DNA from: Daedaleopsis sinensis
Lineage: Eukaryota > Basidiomycota > Agaricomycetes > Polyporales > Polyporaceae
Direction of reading: 5' to 3'
NCBI GenBank assembly: GCA_033807695.1
Contig: CM066300.1
Span: forward strand, 4,774,001-4,838,000
Length of the DNA stretch: 64,000 nucleotides
Shown: piece by piece, positions 22,779 through 35,400 of the stretch
Layout: every line of letters begins with the position of its first letter
Position numbering within the stretch: position 1 is the stretch's first letter
Position numbers and translations under genes: made by a program
The notes under the pieces: model-generated
What the model saw: the letters and a program-made list of their open reading frames with translations, nothing else
What the model was told of the DNA's origin: nothing
Database searches by the model: none

Positions 22779-23351
22779 TCAAGTTGTTCTCACCCTGTTC
22801 TCACCGTCATTCACATTCATAAAGCCGAGATTCGCTACGAGAAGGCCCAAAGTGTCGAAGATATGCCGCTGAAGTGAAGGACCACGCTCGCTTGATGTAA
22901 CTTTGGAGAGAGGCTAACCACCACTTCTTCTGTCAGTGTGAATGATTTCCATTCGGGACCCCGACGGCGTGCACGGCAGAGCTTTGGAAAGTTTCCACAC
23001 CTGTCCAGTAGGTCAATCGTCGGCAGGCAGACATGCTCACCTGGATATGTCCTGGCCATCGCGTTGGGACGCCAATCCCGCTGGGAATAGAACTGTATCG
23101 AAGTACTCACTCCCCTATGGACTGGGAACCCCGGGCCGCCCGACGCTGGGAGTTGCTGGGAGCAATCCGGTACTATCGGCCGCGAATAGTCGTCACGAAC
23201 CCCGCTATCTTATCCACGGTACTGCGTGAGGTCAGCGAACTACGGTGTACGAAGTCTCTGGTCGCGTATGTTCACACACGTCCTTCCATGCATTCGTGCC
23301 GCTCCCTGCTTCCGAAACTCTGAATCCCCCGCACGCTCCCACCCGCCAACG

Positions 23352-23358
23352 ATAAATA
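23352..23358 (+). promoter_or_regulatory. TATA-like element of dienelactone hydrolase A
   Basis: ATAAATA about 60 bp before the ATG at 23419, a plausible but weak core promoter element. Confidence 0.35.
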
Positions 23359-23418
23359 AGAGCGCAGGACTCACCGCAGGCCTCCCATTACCCATCGAAC
23401 AGCCCACCTTCGCACAGC

Positions 23419-24579
23419 ATGTCCGCTGAGCTCGCAGGCCCTCCCGGAGACTGTTGCAGGCGCACGGTCCAGCATGTCGGCGAGATGCGGGGCAAGATCG
23501 AGGTCGTCGCCGGGGTAGAGACGTACGTCGCGCGCCCCGCCAACGGGAGCAACGGCAAGATCGTCATCTTCTTCGGGGACGTCTACGGCCCGCTCTACAT
23601 CAACTCGCAGCTCATCATGGACTACTGGGCAGACAACGGTGAGCGTCCTTCTCCCCCGCCACCGACGAGATAGACCTCTCACAGGTTTGACAGGGTTCCT
23701 CGTCGTCGGCCTGGACTATTTCGAGCGCGACTCGATGCAGGAGCATCCGGACCGGGAGGCATTTGACTTTCAGGGCTGGCTCAAGGTGAAGCAAGCTCGC
23801 GCAGCTGAGCTTATACCGCCTTGGATCGAGGCTATCAGGAAAGACTACGGTACGGCTCATGCCCACATCCCGCCCGATACTACTGACCGACCTGCGTTGT
23901 AGGAAACAGCAGCTCTAAATATGTTTGCGTGGGTAAGTTGGGAAAGCCGCCGGACGGTTCGAGAAGCTGAAGCAGCCCACTTGCTTGCTAGGATACTGCT
24001 TCGGGGCGCCGTATGTCATGGAGCACCTCGCGAAGTCGGACTGGATGCTTGCAGGTATCTCCTGGATCCTTGAATTTTTGAAAATGCGACACATCGCTGA
24101 TAGCAGGACGGACACAGGTGCATTCGGCCACCCCGCCTTCTTGAATGAAGCGCACTTCGAAAACATCAAGAGTAAGTCGACATCTAGTGAAGAGGAACGG
24201 ACCGTACTGATCGCATGTATCCTCACTGTAGAGCCTCTGCTTCTCTCATGCTCCGGTACGAATGCCAGCCTTCAAAGTCGGCTAGTTATTTTGACGAGTG
24301 ATGTCCACAGAGATCGACCATACCTTCCCGCTCGAGAGCCGGCGCAAAGCGGAGGACATCCTCGTCGCGAACAAGGCAACCTACTTCATCCAGGTCTTCT
24401 CCACCGTCCAGCACGGCTTCGCCCTGCGCGGCGACCCGAAGATTCCTGTGCAGAGTGAGCCGTGACATCTGCCCTTGCAATGGAGAGTCTTGCTGACTAC
24501 TGTCCTTCCCGGAACAGAATGGGCGAGGGAGGAGAGCGCACGGTCTATTTTGGACTGGTTCAACCACCACTGCGAGTGA
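23419..24579 (+). CDS. dienelactone hydrolase family protein, intact copy A
   Basis: Alpha/beta hydrolase of 250 residues in eight exons (23419-23638, 23694-23849, 23903-23932, 23992-24054, 24118-24171, 24232-24255, 24311-24454, 24518-24579). The nucleophile elbow GYCFGAPYV carries the family's cysteine nucleophile (about C138), and the catalytic His is in VQHGFALRGD (about H217). The typical N-terminal start (CCxxTVQHxGxxxG) and the FFGDVYGP loop match fungal dienelactone hydrolases, which hydrolyse lactones or related esters in aromatic-compound breakdown; the real substrate is unknown. No signal peptide, so cytosolic. Two exons are only 24 and 30 nt. A paralogue (copy B) follows 211 bp downstream on the same strand, evidence of tandem duplication. 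Confidence 0.92.
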
Positions 24580-24790
24580 TGTCATGCCGAGGCCAGAGAA
24601 CACTCCTTCACGTAGAGGTGACTGTGTTCTTGTAAGAATAGAAACAAAGACATAGGACGATGAGCACGAGACAGTCGGGCGAGTTCTTCCCCCAAAACCT
24701 TGAGCATAGGCCGGCCAAACTCTGCGCCAGTGTCAGATAAACGTGCGCGAGGACTGAGACTGCAGCCACAGCCCTTCCTGACCCCTCGCG

Positions 24791-25923
24791 ATGTCGGCCA
24801 CCCTCGCAGGACCCCCGGGAGAGTGTTGCAGAGAGACCGTCCAGCACATCGGCCAGCCTCGAGGTCGTGTCGAGACCGTCGCCGGAGTGGAGACCTATGT
24901 CGCCCGCCCCGCGAACGGCAGCAACGCGAGGATCATCCTCTTCTTCGGGGACGTGTATGGCCCGATGTACGTGAACTCGCAGCTACTCATGGACTACTGG
25001 GCAGAGAAAGGTGGGTCATCTCAGCATCCGCACTGAAAGAGAGCACGCACACTCACTGGACAGAGACCGGCAGGCTACCTCGTCGTCGGCCTGGACTACT
25101 TCGAGGGCGACTCGATGGTGCAGCACCCGAACAGGGACGAGTTCGACTACGTCGCGTGGCGGACTGGCAAGCAGGAGCGGGCTGCCGTCCTCATCCCTCC
25201 GTGGGTAGACACCGTGCGGAAGACGTGTGGCAGCGAAACGAGCGAGTATTTCTGTGTGGGTGAGTTCCCATGTGAGGACTCGCCCTGTTCCTACAACCGA
25301 CAAGTCCGATGGTGGTCAGGATACTGCTTTGGCGCACCCTACGTCATGGAGCACCTTGCAACTGACTGGGTCGTTGCGGGTAGGTTGTTCTTGAGTCTCC
25401 TCGACTGCGTGATGCCTGACGATTGCGTGTAGGAGCCTTCGGGCACCCGGCCTTTTTGAACGAGAAGCATTTCTAAGATATCAAGAGTACGTGTCGATGG
25501 GCTGCAGTTTCAGAGTGTGAGCAGAACAGTGACGCTTGATATATGTGTGTGCACAGAGCCCCTTCTCCTCTCCTGCAGCGGTGAGTTCCGGGCAACCAGG
25601 CACTCATCGCAAGTACTTGCTGACATCTCCCCGTAGAGATCGACCACACGTTCCCTCTCGACTCACGTCGGCGAGCTGAAGACATCTTGATTGACAAGAA
25701 GGCAACGTACTTCATTCAGGTGTTCGGCTCGGTCCAGCATGGCTTCGCCCTTCCGCGGCGATCCGAACGTTCCAGTACAGAGTGAGCCAACGTTCACACT
25801 AGCATATATGAGCGAGAACTACGCCGGCTGACGACAGTCTTGAATCTTGATGCAGAATGGGCAAAGGAAGAAAGCGCACGGTCTATCATGCGTTGGTTCG
25901 ACCACTTCGCCGCTCGCTCGTAG
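24791..25923 (+). pseudogene. dienelactone hydrolase copy B, disrupted
   Basis: Tandem duplicate of the upstream gene with matching exons (24791-25010, 25074-25259, 25320-25379, 25433-25486, 25557-25580, 25637-25781, 25856-25923). In exon 4 an in-frame TAA at 25474-25476 replaces the Glu codon of copy A (HFE), cutting the protein at about residue 169 of 250. Exon 6 has one extra base near 25751-25753 relative to copy A (145 versus 144 nt), shifting the frame just after the catalytic His. Copy B also lacks copy A's second intron. The Cys elbow GYCFGAPYV and all splice sites remain. Either it is a recent pseudogene, or the two lesions are assembly errors. Confidence 0.8.
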
Positions 25924-26205
25924 AGTGTACGCATAAGAATGGTGGTGGTTAGGAGACAAGGAGGACGCAAGTTGGACGTAAGTGCCATAGGCTTGAGGTT
26001 AGATAATTTGATCCCACGAGTGTGATTCGAGTACTGCCCACAAAGAAAACCCCCGCTCCAACCGTTTGCGAAGAAAGTATCATATAGTTTCGAAAGAACG
26101 AACAGCATAATTAATGAGCATCCAAACAGTAACAGTATTCACGAACAGCAACAGCACTGAGACGTACGATCATGTGAGAGTGTCGAAGGTCGAATGCCCT
26201 CTCAA

Positions 26206-27517
26206 TCACACCTCCGACTTGGTTCCTTCCTTCTCCTGCAGCTGCCCAGACTGCGACTCAAGATCAACAACGTTGATCCCCGTCCTTGACGATTCTACCC
26301 CAGTGAGGTCCACAGTCGGGATCTCATCGCGATTCCGCGCCACCGCGCCGCCGCCGGTCTTGAAGTTGATCGTCGTCAGCGTCGCCGAGTCCAGCGTCTT
26401 CTTCGTCCACGCCGTCCCGTCCGCGACGCGGTAGATGATAAGGTACGTCGCGACTTGCTGTGCGGCCGTCAGCCCCCTGCGCATGCGGAAGACGTTGTGA
26501 CACGCACCTGAGCCGCCTGCGCGAACCCGAGCCAAATCTGGTTGATCGGCTTGTTGAGCCCATACGAGACGAGGAATGCGACGGCGAAGGCCGAGTAGAG
26601 CGCGGCGGACTCGATGATGAGCGTCGCGAGCGAGAGATACTGCTGCGCGTGCTCGCGCGGGAGGTGCGCGAGGTGCGTGCGGCGGAACATGAGCAGCCGC
26701 GCCACGATGAGCACCGTGAGGACGATGTTGATCCCAAGAGAGATGGCGTAGTACGCGGTGCCGTACGCGAGCGGCTGCTTGCTGTAGAGCGAGAGGCCGG
26801 GGTGGCTCGACTGGAGCGTCCACAGGGTGCCCATGACTGTGCGTGTGCGATGGTTGCCGCTGGAGTCAGAGGAAAGGCTGGCTGCGGGTGGAGAGGGGAG
26901 AGAAGAGGCGTACCGAATGAGGCAATGAGCATGATGAACGGCACGAAAGTAACCGCGTAAGCGACGACATGCCCCGACGCCGTCCATATAACCCAACACC
27001 GCCAGAGCTACAGGACATAACATGCTCAGCAGCCACACGGAGGAAGCAGACACCACATAGCAGCGACGACTCACTACGAGCAAGTCACAGAGGAAGGTAA
27101 TCACGAAGAGTGTTGCGTAGAAGATGACGTTGATCGCGAGGTACTGCGTGTCCAGGAAGTACTGCCAAGGGCCGCCGGGGTAGTTACGGTTCTCGATGTA
27201 GATGACCTGCACCGTCCGCGCCTGGACAATGGCGAAAATCGTCTCGACGATGAGCAGCAGCGTGATGTAGCAGAGGAGGAAGGCGGTTGGCCTCCCCCGC
27301 TGGCGCTGCTTCCAGAGGTAGAGCGCGCACGACACCCATAGCACGAGCTGGACACCTGTTAAATAATAGTAGGCGATGTGGTGAGTGGAGCGATACCTCA
27401 GAGGCCCAAGTAGCACATACCATAGCCAACGCCAGAGACAAAATCACCCGCTAGGAAGAACCTCTCGAGGTTAATCGAGTCTTCGTCCTCCACAGGGCCG
27501 TAGTACGGTTTTGACAT
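26206..27517 (-). CDS. basidiomycete 7-TM membrane protein, copy 1
   Basis: Five exons (27421-27517, 27075-27355, 26914-27007, 26508-26836, 26206-26457) encode 350 residues. About seven hydrophobic helices are seen, with an acidic N-terminus (MSKPYYGPVEDED) and a hydrophilic ~70-residue C-tail, a GPCR-like layout. Conserved blocks shared with the copy at 28887-30213 include QARTVQVIYIENRNYPGGPW, SSHPGLSLY and LNKPINQIW. I do not recognise a named family; it belongs to the multi-copy integral membrane proteins common in mushroom genomes. Exons 2, 3 and 4 have exactly the same lengths as in the paralogue, so gene structure is frozen since duplication. Receptor function is possible but unproven. 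Confidence 0.8.
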
Positions 27518-28886
27518 ATTTGTAGGAAATTAGCGGCTGAAGAAAGTAAGAACTTGAGAGTATGGTACAAAGGGCTGTCCGGTTGGACCTCGAGGGTACA
27601 CTTCGAAAGCATGCCGCAGTATTAGTACTGCGTATTCCCTTCTCTTCCTTCTTCTGCTCCCGTAGGGCAAACACCGGGACCGGTGCAGGTGACTGTGCAT
27701 GTGCATGCACATGGCTGGTGCATACGTCAATCCTCAAGCTCCCAATCTCCGCAAGGGGTGTTCTGTGGGCAACATCACGCGTTGAATGCAAAACTGGCTT
27801 ACAAGCTCTCGCCATCGATAGGGCATGAATCACCAGGCGGTGATAGAAGTGATGATCCTGGCTTCGAGTCTCTCTAGACTGAACTGTGAGCTTGTTTCGT
27901 ATCATGCTTTCGCCGCAATAGCGGCTCCGAGGATGGCGGGCGTTTCGTCACTGACACGATGCTTCGTGGATCTTCGCAGGCATATCGCCGTGTATACGTA
28001 TATGCACATCGCAAGCTGTTGGAAAGGTCCGGGTCTGGAATGCAGGAACACATCTCCTGCGGCCACTTGAAGGAAGTCAGTGCCACTTGAGTGGTACAAG
28101 ATGCTGCAATCAGGTCATGACAAGGATCAGCATCCGGTACATCCGTACCTCATAATCGATAGAAGTTACGCCTCAATTGAAACCCGGCACATATGTGCCC
28201 TAAGCCTACGACTGCAGCCGGTGATTAACCCCGGACGGATGGTGATGGTCTCCCTCAGGGTCCGGGCATTCCTGACCAGGGCTGCGGACCTGTTTCGACT
28301 CGAACGTTGCAAGTGAACGGCCGATGTGGAGGGGGAGCGGGCATTCACGTGGAAACGAGCGGGGTCCTGGCGGATCCTAAGGAGATCAAGGGAAGCGGTT
28401 TGAAGGGATAGGCTATGTGGCAGATCGTGAGTAGAGTGCGATATCCTTCGTCGCGCATTATCACGTAGGAGCGGGGGTGCACAAGCAGGGAGGGCGTGCT
28501 ACTGCACGGACTCGCTGTGACCGTTGTGTAGCAGGTGGTGGTTGAGACCAAGGAGGCAAGACGCCCGCCTGTCTTTCATTTTGAGCAGGATATGTCAACT
28601 GCAAACGCCCATCGCACAACAAATCAACATTAATTGTAGAATGGATTACTAGGAGTACAAAGACCAGTGAATAAAGGAGTAATAAGATACATGGATGCAC
28701 GGCACTCGTACTAAAGTAGTTTCACTAGTACTACATGGTTGCTACAACTTCCTAGTAGTACTACAGCACCCACAGGCACAGGGCGACGCTCATGATCTGC
28801 AGGTACCCCGAGTAACATGAGTGCACGGCAGGGCCAGCGGGGAGAGAAGGGTATATCCGATAACAAACGCATCTCCGGGTCCGGAT
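27518..28886. other. intergenic between the 7-TM paralogues
   Basis: About 1.4 kb. The left part is the copy 1 promoter and the right part the copy 2 3' flank. It contains a 16-bp perfect palindrome at 27698-27713. No gene is recognised. Confidence 0.45.
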
Positions 28887-30213
28887 CTAGACTGCAACGC
28901 CCCGCGACTCCGTGTGCACGGCGGACTTCAAGTTGGACTCAAGCTCAACCATGTCCGTGTCGCTCGCAGATACGGAGAGCCGGGACGTGAACTGCACGCC
29001 CGACTCCGTGCGCCCCTTGGAGGCGAACGCGGGGTTCGTGCGGGCGTGGAGGGTCGTGAGAGTGCGGCGCGAGTCCATCGTGTCCTTCGTCCAGGCCGTC
29101 CCATCCGCGACCCGGTAGACGATGAGGTACGTCGCGACTTGCTGTGCAAGGGGTCAGCATACGTATGGGTGTGTGGGTGCGGCGTTTGCGAGAGGGAGTA
29201 CTGACCTGCGCGGCGGACGCGCACCCAAGCCAGATCTGGTTGATTGGTTTGTTGAGCGCGTAGGAGACGAGGAAGGCGATCGCGAACGCGGTGTAGAGCG
29301 CCGCGGACTCGATGATGAGCGTCGCGATGGAGAGGTACTGCCGGGCGTGCTCCGCGGGAAGGTGTGCGAGGTGCGTGCGGCGGTACATGAGCAGCCGGAA
29401 GATGATGAAGAAGGTGAGGATGATGTTGACCCCGAGCGAGATCGCGTAGTACGCGGTGCCGTATGCGAGAGGTTGGGCGCTGTACAGTGAGAGCCCGGGG
29501 TGGCTGGATTGCAGAGTCCAGAGCGTGCCCATGACTGTTGTTTGCGGTTGAGTGTGTGTGAGCCTGAGTGGGATCTGGTCGCTCAAACAGATGTGGGGGG
29601 TACTGACCAAAGGATGCAAGGAGCATTATCACTGGGAGGAGGATTACCATGGCGGCTACGAGGTGTCCCGAGGCCAACCAGATGATCCAGCAACGCCAGA
29701 GCTGTGGAGGACCATGAGGTCTGGGAGGAAATATGAGGGAGTCGTGCAGCACTCACAACTAGAAGATCACATAGGAATGTGAGTACGAAAAGAGTTGCAT
29801 AGAACAGGACGTTGATCGCGAGGTATTGCGTATCTAGGAAGTACGCCCAAGGGCCACCAGGGTAGTTCCGGTTCTCGATGTAGATGACCTGCACGGTGCG
29901 TGCCTGAACAATGCAGAAGATAGTCTCGATGATGAGCAGCAGCGTGAGGTAGCCGAGGAGGAACATAGTCTTCCAGCTCCGCTGTCGATGTTTCCAGAGA
30001 TAGCGTACACAAGTGGTCCACATCACCAATTGCACGCCTGCAGTTCCGTTCCAGCTTCAGTGAGCATGACGACGCACATTGTGAGAGCACATAGATGACG
30101 TGCGCACCATATCCTACCCCGCAGATGAAGTCGCCAGCAAGGAAGAACCGTTCGAGGTCCTTTGTGTAATCGTCCTCATCGGGACCGTAGTAGACACCAG
30201 GTTGTGGAGACAT
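28887..30213 (-). CDS. basidiomycete 7-TM membrane protein, copy 2
   Basis: Five exons (30108-30213, 29757-30037, 29608-29701, 29206-29534, 28887-29141) encode 354 residues. It is closely similar to the downstream copy across all seven predicted helices, with internal exons of identical length (281, 94, 329 nt). The C-tail diverges, being Ser/Thr-rich and ending in TESRGVAV, so signalling or trafficking may differ. The N-terminus MSPQPGVYYGPDEDD is acidic and precedes the first helix (LAGDFICGVGYG). The ATG at 30213 is used because the upstream in-frame codon is GTG. A TATA element lies about 137 bp upstream. Function is unknown. Confidence 0.8.
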
Positions 30214-32425
30214 ATTAGCACAGGATGTCACGGAGTGAGTGAGCTGTCAGCGGAGGGAGGGAGGAGGGTACGCGTAAACGAGTGGCAGTTGTGGCAAGGC
30301 CCAGGGGGTGGAACCGCGCGGCGCAAGACATTGGTGGGCGATCGGTGATTTATATATGTATGCCTGTCCATGGGGAAGGTGAGACATGAAAAACTGATTA
30401 CATAGAGAGAACTGAGTGGGAGGATGAGCCCACGCGATCAGTCGACGGGACAAGCCATCTGTCAATGACGCTCGGCTAGTCTCTTTACCGCTGTCTCTCG
30501 CCAGCTCTCTCGCCGCGGCCGGGGATTTTCCCTGCTTTCCCGTTTACCAACGGGCAGCAGCCAATGACCTCCAATGACCAGGGCGCACCCATGTATACCT
30601 AAGTATAAGTATACCATGACCACGAAGTCCTTTCGGCATCCCGCTACGACACAGACCGTTCTACTTACCTCATGACGGTCATCAGGCCGATTCGTCGACT
30701 TGGTCCACCGCACAGCCTATGGCGCAGTAAACCCACAGGATAGCATAGCAGGATACTCACATGTGTCTCCAGGAAATTGCGGCGTTGAAGAATCTCATAG
30801 TCGCCAGATCAGAACTCGAGAATGCACCTGGTGGTGCAAGTTGCTCCGAAAGGCTACTCCGGAGTCTTCCGAGTCGTTACAGTAGTCAGATCGAATCGGG
30901 TCAGATCACTGTGCCTAGCGCCAGATCCCGTTTATCATGCCGCTGCGGGGCCCCTTCATTATTGTAGACTCCTCCTTTTCCAGCACTCACTCTCAACCAT
31001 CCATCATCAACCATCATCGCATATGCATCACAATTTGCCCAGAGTCGACCGGCCAAGCTCCGATATCAGCATGCAGCTACCGCGCGGCGTGGAAAGTCCA
31101 AACTTTATTTAATCCGCGCGCACTCAGGCTCGAGGCACTGCACAAACCCCCGGCGAGTTCAATCCCCGGATAGTCCTGATTGAACACCCTGACAAGTATG
31201 ACCTGCTCTGCGACGTTGCTATCCCACTGGCAGCGGCCAGGCTCGGGCCCGGACAGTAGCATGAGACGTTGGGAGAAGTGGAGGCAGCCTGCCACTGCTG
31301 CGCCGTTGAAAGACAGCGCTCGCTGTCGACAGACCAGCTGCGTTCTCCGGTTGCTGGGATCTGAGAACGAAGCTCTTTGGCACTCTGGGCATGCTCATGA
31401 TCCGGATCTGCGTGTGTCGTGGTCCTTAATGAGCGCTGTTCCAGGCTCCGTGGAACTCGGGTTGTAACCCTTTCCGAACATACTCGTACGAAGTACTCAT
31501 GTGCTTCGCAGGACTGGCTGTGCCTTTCCGGATGATGTCGACCGCTCAAGGCACGGAAATCTTCGAGCTCACCTGGGTTCAGTCAACGTTAACGACCTTG
31601 TTCTAGGTTGATATCACAATGTGTATCCACCGAGCACGAAATGCTCTCACACCGAACTCCGTTCCTGGAATGCTGCCCTCATTGCTGCCCTCATTTGCGC
31701 CGTCGGATGGCAGATGGTCGATGACCGTAATCCAAAGAACTTGGCCGCCCAGGTCGATCATAATTCATAGAAGGAGGTAAGTAATTACTGTGAGAGTGCG
31801 CCGGTCGTGATCCATGAAACGCGGAGGCTCAGGAATAAGTGTAAGTACTTACGGGGTCGAACGACGAGTTTGGTTCCTGTAATGAATCAAGGAAGCAACT
31901 GCTGCAAATGATGAGGTAGGTGTGCAGCTGTGGGCAAACCGTCTTCTGATTCCGGGTGCAGTGCAGACGGGTACAGATGCGTGCATCTGACATCTGTGGC
32001 GTACCGGTTATCATCACAAGCCCCTCGACGAGTAGAATCTAAGTACATACGTAGCTGGGAGTGCGTGTCGTCGGATGACCGTCGCCATGCGGGACTGGAG
32101 CTGTACTAACCCTTGGGGTACACAAGGCCGCATTGAAAGAAGAGTACATTACAAAAGAGCAGATTATGTACTTTCGCTATGGTACATTGTAGGTGCTACA
32201 TAAATATGAGCATGGAGACGTGGGACGGGATGCAAACGGCCGAAACATATTATGAGTAGGTGAGCGGCACAATTACGAGTGTGTGTGACGACGGAGACGG
32301 AACGGGGTCGATACACTTTGACAGCGGAGCGACGAGTCCGAACTTGAGAGGGGCAACAAGCGACGACAGAAAGGCAGCGACGGGGGCAAATATCCAAAAG
32401 GGCTGCGGACGCTCGACCGGAGCGA
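30214..32425. other. 2.2 kb gene-poor stretch
   Basis: The left ~150 bases are the 7-TM copy 2 promoter. Beyond that, only short frames without domain or splice support are seen. A 12-bp direct repeat (GCTGCCCTCATT, twice) lies near 31675-31700. The right end is the Raptor gene 3' flank. Confidence 0.4.
30348..30356 (-). promoter_or_regulatory. TATA box of 7-TM copy 2
   Basis: Minus-strand TATATAAAT about 137 bp upstream of the ATG at 30213. Confidence 0.5.
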
Positions 32426-35400
32426 CTACGACACTGACGGGAGTTTGCAGCCCATGATGCGCACTGGACATGCGAACGCGGTCAGCACACCCCGAAGTGA
32501 GTGACAGCACACGAGAACCTCTTACCGGTACCGTCCCAGAACCCGACGCCGTAGACCATCTCGCGCGGGTGAAAGGCGAGGCTGCTTGTCTTCGACATGA
32601 ACGGCGTCATGCTCTCGCGCGGGGGCGGCGTGGACAGCGTCGCCGTGAGCGAGCCGAGCTCCCTCCGGGACGTGAGCGAGCGCACTTCCGAGCGCTGCGA
32701 GCGCCAGTTGGAGACCGTCAGCGATGACGTTCTGCGCGGCAGGGATGTCAGCGGGGACGGTGCGAAGCGGAAGGCAAAAAGAGGGGGAGGTACGGAAGAA
32801 GAAGAGGGCGATCACGTACGCGGCGAAGACTTCGGTCTGCTCGTGCACATCGAATGCCGAGAGGCCGTTGCGGAACATCTCCCAGGTCTGCATGGGCGCG
32901 TCCCCTCCGCGGATGTCCCAGAGCTTAACCTCGCCGTCCAAGCTGCGGGGAGGAGACGGCCGTCAACGTCACCGTCGGCAGAGCGCCGCAGCAAGATATA
33001 GAGCGCACCTGCCAGAAAGGAACTGTCCGGCGTGCATTGGGTGCCATTTGACGTTCTGCACCCAGGAGGTGTGCTGGTGGTAGGATCTCACTACGGCATC
33101 ATCTTCCTCAAGCCGCCGGTCAAAAATCTTGACAGCACCGTCAGCGAAGCTTGCCAGGAATGTCGACGAGCCGCTGTCAGACACCAGCGCTGTGATTGGG
33201 CTCTCAGCGTTTGTGTCAAGATCCTGCGGGGGGCGGGATCAGCGGAAAGATCGCAGAGTGTCGAGAGCGAATCAATGTTCAACGACATACCATTACTTGA
33301 CTCTCAGTATGGGCGTCCCATACACGGATGATGCGCGAGTCTCCGCCGACGAGCAATGTGCCGCCAGACTGCTTCCAATCTGTAATGATCCCACTGCCGC
33401 GCTTGATTTGCAAAACCTCGTTGAGGCCGCGGAACGCGCTAACCATCTGCACCGGGCCGTTGCACAACGAAGGATCGTAGTTGCGATACAGCCGAATCAT
33501 GCCATCCGCTGTACACAGAATCAGCTCTTGTATCTGCGCCAGGTTTCCAGCAGAAGACTTGAGAGCATACCTGCGCCTGTAAGAATGATTCCTCCCACAT
33601 CTTGATTAATGAGGTGGAGCGAGGTGATGCTCGTGCCCCGCGGGTTCCCGTTGAAAAACCTGTTCAGTCTCTTCCGCTTGATCCAGTCCCACACACTTCC
33701 GCGGTCGTGTTAGACCGGCGAAGGGGCATTCCAATTGGAGATACGACGTACGTGATCATGTCAGATTCGTTTGCAATGACGAGATGCGGATCGTAAGCGT
33801 GGAACGCCAGCGAGAGGGGCAGGCCATTGATAGAGATCGTGTTCACAGGCTTCTCCCACTTGCAGCTCGCTGTCCATACGGATGCGATGTCAGTCCGTGA
33901 CAGACGTGGGTCGTCAAAGTTTATTGTCAAACACTCACGCGCTTCCCGCGACTGCTTCTCCGTGTCCTCAATCACCCGCTCGTTTCGCTGCTGACGCCAG
34001 ACCTGATAGTTGTACTGGACGCTCCCTGGCTCATCGACTTCCGGTTGCTACACACGGCCAATGTCAGTCGGCGCGACAGGCAAGGCGGTACACAAGGGCC
34101 AAGCACGACGCACCCTCATCTGCGGCTCTTTGAAATACTCGCAGCACCAATCGTAGAACCGGCTCTTTAATGGGAGAACATCACGGATGCCGACGCCCGT
34201 GCCCAAACCGAGGATGACGCTCGAGTTCGAGTCCATGGAGAAAGTGCTCCCGGCTGGGCTCGCAGCACCTCCGTATTCATTACGGTGTTGCGGATGGCCG
34301 TGGGCGTGACCGCGCGAGTGGCTGCCTACACGACGTCGCGCCTTGAGGCGTTCCATGTCCTCCTCCATCAACGCCTCCATAACGTCTGACGGCGAGAAGT
34401 CCATCGCAGGAGGATGGAGATCGCCCGAAGAGGAGCCGGGATGCAGGTACCCATCCACAGGGGTTTCAGGGCGCGAATACGGAGACGTGTATTGCGCGAA
34501 GTTGAGGTTTGGCGAGGGCGGTCGGGACACGCCCTGTACGATCTCGGTCCGCTCCTGGGCATTCAGCTGTGGCTTGGGAGATGAACGGCCGTCCTCGATG
34601 CTAGGGAATGCGATGTTTCCTGCAAGGTTCTTCAGCGCGTTAGCGAATGACGATGTTCGACGCAGAGTGTTGCTGATGCCAGTGGACATCGTGCTCGTCA
34701 TGGTCTCGCTGCGCGTTAAAGGGGGACGAGGGGAAGGCGCCGACGGGTGTCCGGGATGTGATTGCGAAGACTGACTGGTGGGCAGTCTCGACCCGGTGCC
34801 ATTGGTTTCAGACGCGGAGACCGGAGGCTTGTCGAGGGTGGTGCCGTCAAGTCTCATGAACGGCGACTCGAGCAACAATGCCATGATGTAATCCACAATG
34901 GTCTGCGCGTTCGTTGCAACCTCCTGGTACGGATCGACTGAGAGCTCGAGCAAAATCGAGAAGATGGTGAAGAACGACGAGAGGAGAACCCGGTTCTCTG
35001 CACGGTAGTCCTCTTCGTCCCCAAAGATGTCCAGCCACTCTGCCACAGCAACATCTGCGATATTGTCGTCATCGAGGTGCGAGTAGCCTTGCTTCCAACG
35101 ACGGTTCTCCTCCCAGTAGAGCCATGCACAGACGATGAAGTACCCGCGCCATTCCTTGACAAGACAGCTGATGAGCACGAGAAGCTCCTTTCGCACCATC
35201 GGGCTCGCGTCTTCCTTGATCGCAAGCGCAGCGCCGGTGACCACCGCGACCTCCATGCGGAAGTGGATGCGCTCTTCCAACTGGGACATCGTCCCGCTCC
35301 CTCCGCCTCCTAGCTTGGTCAGATCCGAAGACCCTGACGCGCCGAGGAAGGAACTCAGTGCGTACAGTGCGGCTGCGCGTACCTCAGGCGAGTCGTCCGA

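Larger units (their letters stand above)
22429..23418. other. divergent intergenic region with a perfect hairpin
   Basis: About 1 kb separates the divergent kinase-like gene and first hydrolase. It holds the 29-bp inverted repeat annotated below and a TATA-like ATAAATA near 23352. No gene is recognised. Confidence 0.5.

Noticed and set aside
31124..31549. 141-codon minus-strand frame in the gene-poor stretch
   Set aside because: No recognisable motif, no splice-consistent extension and no conserved composition.
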